DNA of 33,761 nucleotides from the NCBI GenBank assembly GCA_017515425.1, contig JAFWFU010000013.1, forward strand, positions 1 through 33,761, in the 5' to 3' direction. The notes below the pieces were generated by a model. That model made no database searches and was not told the origin of the DNA. It saw only the letters and a list, made by a program, of their open reading frames with translations. Within the stretch, counting starts at the first letter, position 1. The number at the start of each line of letters is the position of its first letter. This document shows, piece by piece, positions 30,835-33,761 of the stretch. A program made the translations under genes and the position numbers. The stretch is from Mogibacterium sp. Lineage in GTDB: Bacteria; Bacillota; Clostridia; Peptostreptococcales; Anaerovoracaceae.

Positions 30835-31393
30835 GTTTATAACAGTTTGCGATTATCAGATCGGCAACTCCCTTGCTTTGATGCAGGATCCTGTGCATAT
30901 CCTCGACATATTCATCTTTCATTCCGGTCGATATCCAGTCTGTCACAAGGCCAAAACAGGAGCATTTGAAATATCTTATTACCAGTTGCTTGTCATAGTC
31001 AGAAAGAGGGGCATCCGGAAAGACGGTGCTCAGATACTTTGTTACCACATATTCACATACTTTCCACAGCATATCTACATAAATGCTTCTGTTCCCTGAA
31101 TTGTATATATGCATAACAGCATTTTTCTTAAGTTTCATTACCTGTATGATCGCATCAAGACATTCTTCAAGCGAATTGAGCTCAGGATACATTTCCACTA
31201 TGTGATCGAAATCATTCTTGCACATCTCTTCAAGCAGCATAAGCATATCCTGGTAGTGGTAATAAAAAGTGTTGCGGTTGATCTCACATCTCTCTGAAAC
31301 ATCTTTGATAGTTATCTTTCCCAGAGGCTTCTCATTAAGTAGTTCAAGGAAAGCATTCTGTATGGCTCTCTTAGTTAAGTTTGAATTAGACAT
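30815..31393 (-). CDS. TetR-family transcriptional regulator
   Basis: 192 residues with an N-terminal TetR HTH (TKRAIQNAFLELLNEKPLGKITIKDVSERCEINRNTFYYHYQD, about 7-50) and a ligand-binding helical C-terminus. FYYHYQD is the usual recognition-helix end. It is divergent from the exporter operon starting at 31616 and likely represses it and itself. AGAGAGG lies seven bases before the ATG. Inverted repeats at 31419-31447 and 31570-31593 are operator candidates. Confidence 0.92.
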   Translation of the reverse strand: MSNSNLTKRAIQNAFLELLNEKPLGKITIKDVSERCEINRNTFYYHYQDMLMLLEEMCKNDFDHIVEMYPELNSLEECLDAIIQVMKLKKNAVMHIYNSGNRSIYVDMLWKVCEYVVTKYLSTVFPDAPLSDYDKQLVIRYFKCSCFGLVTDWISTGMKDEYVEDMHRILHQSKGVADLIIANCYKQWLPAK

Positions 31394-31418
31394 ACCGGAA
31401 CCTCTCTAGGCAATTTCC

Positions 31419-31447
31419 CTCTGCTGTCTGATTTATAGGCAGCAGAG
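31419..31447. promoter_or_regulatory. Inverted repeat in the TetR leader
   Basis: CTCTGCTG (31419-31426) and CAGCAGAG (31440-31447), perfect 8-bp arms 13 bases apart, 26 nt upstream of the TetR start. It may be an operator or a leader hairpin. Confidence 0.4.
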
Positions 31448-31516
31448 CCCTTTTCCCCATTTATGAAAAAACTTAGAAGAAATACTATACAGTCAGCCTG
31501 TTAAGTGCAACGGCAG

Positions 31517-31545
31517 TTGCCTGACGTGACTGATATGAATATTGT
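31517..31545 (+). promoter_or_regulatory. Possible promoter of the exporter operon
   Basis: TTGCCT (31517-31522), 17 bases, TATTGT (31540-31545), each 4/6 to consensus, about 70 nt before the GTG at 31616. Tentative. Confidence 0.35.
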
Positions 31546-31569
31546 AGCACTTTTTTAATGCCTAAAAAA

Positions 31570-31593
31570 CAGACATATCTGGCAGAATGTCTG
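31570..31593. promoter_or_regulatory. Candidate TetR operator
   Basis: CAGACAT (31570-31576) and ATGTCTG (31587-31593), perfect arms with a 10-bp spacer, placed between the likely promoter and the first exporter-operon gene. Confidence 0.5.
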
Positions 31594-31615
31594 ACTTTAA
31601 AAGGAGTTGATATAA

Positions 31616-32158
31616 GTGAGACGAAGAGTGCTGAATATAACCGTATATACGGTATTTTTCATTATTATGCTGCTCATATTCGGATATCTGGGAAGCGTAT
31701 TCAGTGAGCTGAATGCAATGGATCTGTATCATTGCTCTGCAAAAGAGGTAGGAGCAGCATATGCTGTACCGAGCGAGGATGAAACGTTTGCAGATCCTCC
31801 GGAAATCGAAATCGCCCGAATGACAAAAGGCTATATCACAAAAAGCATGGCTGACAGCGGGATACTGAACGATGTTGCGGTCGATTATGAGAACAAATGC
31901 ATTGTGTGCAGGATCTTTACAGACGGAATAACTCAGGCAGTACAAGATGGTAATGATGACAGATGGAGTGAAATATGTGATCTTGCATGCGACTGCAGTA
32001 AAGGATGGACAGAGGACATTCGCGAAGAAGGTCTTTCAGGCTGGAACTTCAGTATTGTGATCCTGAATGACTATTACCCGAAGAATGCGTTGGCAATATT
32101 CACTGCCGGAGAAATGGTATACAACTGCAGGATCGATTCAGAAAGTATAGCAGCGTGA
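31616..32158 (+). CDS. Membrane-anchored small protein before an MMPL exporter
   Basis: 180 residues from a GTG with AAGGAG nine bases upstream. One N-terminal membrane segment (ITVYTVFFIIMLLIFGYLGSVF, about 8-29) is followed by an extracytoplasmic domain containing five cysteines (HC, NKCIVC, DLACDC) and the segment GLSGWNFSIVILNDYYPKNALAIF. No family recognised. It is first in the operon with the exporter 34 nt downstream, so it may be an accessory subunit. Confidence 0.75.
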   Translation: MRRRVLNITVYTVFFIIMLLIFGYLGSVFSELNAMDLYHCSAKEVGAAYAVPSEDETFADPPEIEIARMTKGYITKSMADSGILNDVAVDYENKCIVCRIFTDGITQAVQDGNDDRWSEICDLACDCSKGWTEDIREEGLSGWNFSIVILNDYYPKNALAIFTAGEMVYNCRIDSESIAA

Positions 32159-32192
32159 ACTTGCTGCTATAGCAAGGTTACAGGAGAAGGAA

Positions 32193-33761
32193 ATGAAATT
32201 CGGAGATATTGTAGTCAAAAACAGAAGAATTATTATGATCACAGCCTTGATACTTCTGATTCCCTCTGTGCTGGGCATGATCGCTACCAGAATAAACTAT
32301 GATATGCTTTATTACCTTCCTGAAGATATAGAAACTGTCCGGGGCCAGAATGTCCTCCTGGATGAATTCGGAAAGGGAGGGTTTTCTATTGTAGTTGTCG
32401 AGGACATGAAATCTGATGATGTGTCATCAATGGCCGAAAAAATCAGCGGGATCGAACATGTCGACAGTGTGATCGATCTACAGAAAATATTGGATCCCTC
32501 CATACCTCGTGACATGCTGCCTGACATAGTGAATGACAGTATCAGTAATCCTGACGCATCTATGATCGTCGTATTCTTCGATTCTTCCACTTCGTCAGAG
32601 GAGACACTGAACGCGGTCTCAGACATAAGAGAAGTTCTTACTGAGACGTCCTATATTTCCGGAATGAGTTCACTCGTTCTGGATCTTAAGAACCTGTGCG
32701 AGAGAGAGGAGGCAAAGTATGTAACGGTCGCGGTCATAATGGCGCTTGCCGCGATGATGATCCTGATGGATTCATTTGCGATACCGGTTCTCTTCCTGAT
32801 CGGGATAGGAATGGCAATACTTTACAACATGGGCTCAAATTTATTATTCGGAGAGATATCGTTCATAACGATGGCTATCGCAGCTGTTCTGCAGCTTGCT
32901 GTTACCATGGATTATTCGATATTTCTGTGGCACCGGTATATAGAGAAGCTAGATGAAGCAGAGAAAATGAAAAGCGGGGGAGACGAAAAGGAGCTGGAGC
33001 GCAGGGCGATGGCAGAAGCTATCGATGATACACTGACTTCTGTTGCAGGCAGTTCGATTACCACAATCGCAGGGTTTCTGGCACTTTGCTTCATGACTTA
33101 CACGATGGGGCGCGACCTTGGCCTTGTAATGGCAAAGGGTGTTGTGTTCGGAGTGCTTGCAAGCGTTACCATTCTCCCGGTCATGATACTGAAATTCTCG
33201 GGACTTCTGAGAAGAACAAGACATAGGTCCATTATTCCGGATATGGGAAGATTCGCACATTTTCTCACGGGGCGGTACTGGGTATATATCCTTGTTTTTG
33301 CCATCATGCTGGTTCCGTCTGTCATTTTCTACAATCAGAAGAATGTAGTATATGATTTTACCAAGATGTTTTCGAGCAATGCCGAGAGCATGGCGGATGA
33401 AGACAAGCAGTTCATGATAGCTAACGATAAGCTTCGTGAGGACTTTGATATAGGGACATCTCACATCATAATCGCTGATGCAGACCTTCCTGCCAGGGAG
33501 GGAAGGGCAATGTGCAAAGAGATAGAGAATCTGGACGGCATAAAAAATGTTCTCGGGATCGATGCGCTTCTCGGAACGTCTGTACCCAGAAGCATGCTGC
33601 CCGATCAGGTAAGTGAAGCACTGATAGGAGATCAGCATCAGATGATCCTCGTCAACTGCGCTTATAGAGTATCGACTGAGGAATGCAATAACCAGATCGA
33701 CCGTATCAATGAGATCATGGACAAATATGATGCAAGCGCTGCTCTTATCGGAGAAGGTCCG
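32193..33761 (+). CDS. MMPL/RND-family exporter, 3' end outside the window
   Basis: Starts at the ATG at 32193 with AGGAGAAGG just before; 523 codons are present and the frame is still open at the edge. Layout: membrane segment 1 (about 13-33), a large outside loop (about 35-165), then a bundle of membrane segments (about 174-330) containing TMDYSIFLWHRY, the MMPL hallmark, and SVAGSSITTIAGFLALCFM. Next comes another segment (VYILVFAIMLVPSVIFY) and the second outside loop. Such proteins export lipids or drugs using the proton gradient. The divergent TetR gene suggests induction by a substrate. Ile is often ATC here, unlike the ATA-rich left region, so this block may have a different origin. 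Confidence 0.92.
   Translation, partial: MKFGDIVVKNRRIIMITALILLIPSVLGMIATRINYDMLYYLPEDIETVRGQNVLLDEFGKGGFSIVVVEDMKSDDVSSMAEKISGIEHVDSVIDLQKILDPSIPRDMLPDIVNDSISNPDASMIVVFFDSSTSSEETLNAVSDIREVLTETSYISGMSSLVLDLKNLCEREEAKYVTVAVIMALAAMMILMDSFAIPVLFLIGIGMAILYNMGSNLLFGEISFITMAIAAVLQLAVTMDYSIFLWHRYIEKLDEAEKMKSGGDEKELERRAMAEAIDDTLTSVAGSSITTIAGFLALCFMTYTMGRDLGLVMAKGVVFGVLASVTILPVMILKFSGLLRRTRHRSIIPDMGRFAHFLTGRYWVYILVFAIMLVPSVIFYNQKNVVYDFTKMFSSNAESMADEDKQFMIANDKLREDFDIGTSHIIIADADLPAREGRAMCKEIENLDGIKNVLGIDALLGTSVPRSMLPDQVSEALIGDQHQMILVNCAYRVSTEECNNQIDRINEIMDKYDASAALIGEGP

Overview
The window looks like chromosomal DNA of a Gram-positive anaerobe of the Clostridia (Bacillota). The reasons are the ftsE-ftsX-M23-ctp cluster, good AGGAG ribosome sites, S11 carboxypeptidase and Sfp-type transferase, a rubredoxin-linked NADH oxidoreductase, heavy use of ATA (Ile) and AGG/AGA (Arg) codons, and a MobV/tyrosine-integrase element. 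I cannot name a species from sequence alone.

Bases 1-21,200 are a dense housekeeping region. It starts with a DtxR-type metalloregulator. An ECF sigma factor follows, paired with a membrane-anchored beta-propeller protein that is a candidate anti-sigma/sensor. Next are a RarD-like permease and a zinc-uptake cluster (small Cys-rich membrane protein, His-rich substrate-binding lipoprotein, ATPase, permease, and a lipoprotein with a conserved-looking CCAQGIEF motif). The cell-wall/division cluster follows: ftsE with a long C-terminal tail, ftsX, M23 peptidase, recJ, and S41 protease. Then come a phosphopantetheinyl transferase, recX, tcdA, a metallophosphoesterase, a lipid kinase, a D,D-carboxypeptidase, and (opposite strand) a rubredoxin-NADH oxidoreductase. 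Many genes overlap by 1-16 nt. The short spacers after stop codons are often degenerate tandem repeats that contain further stop codons.

At 21,221-21,312 lies tRNA-Ser(CGA). Directly behind it is an integrated mobilizable element of about 9.3 kb, ending near 30,660. It carries a tyrosine integrase, a MobV relaxase, a RepA-like helicase, two small proteins, and a 3-gene cargo operon (very acidic HTH protein, RhuM, DUF6076-like) behind a near-consensus promoter with a palindromic operator. It also has a PadR/DUF2812 pair whose second gene is split by an in-frame TAA. Two copies of TGGATACAC lie near each end in the same orientation, as expected for integrase arm sites. Upstream of the relaxase the minus strand carries a pMV158-like oriT: three alternative inverted-repeat arms and a TAGTGGG/TTA nick-site match.

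Right of the element are a divergent TetR regulator, a small membrane-anchored protein, and an MMPL/RND-type exporter cut off by the window end. Two copies of a dispersed hairpin repeat with a nearly identical loop core, but different self-complementary outer stems, sit at about 16-74 and 30,714-30,760.
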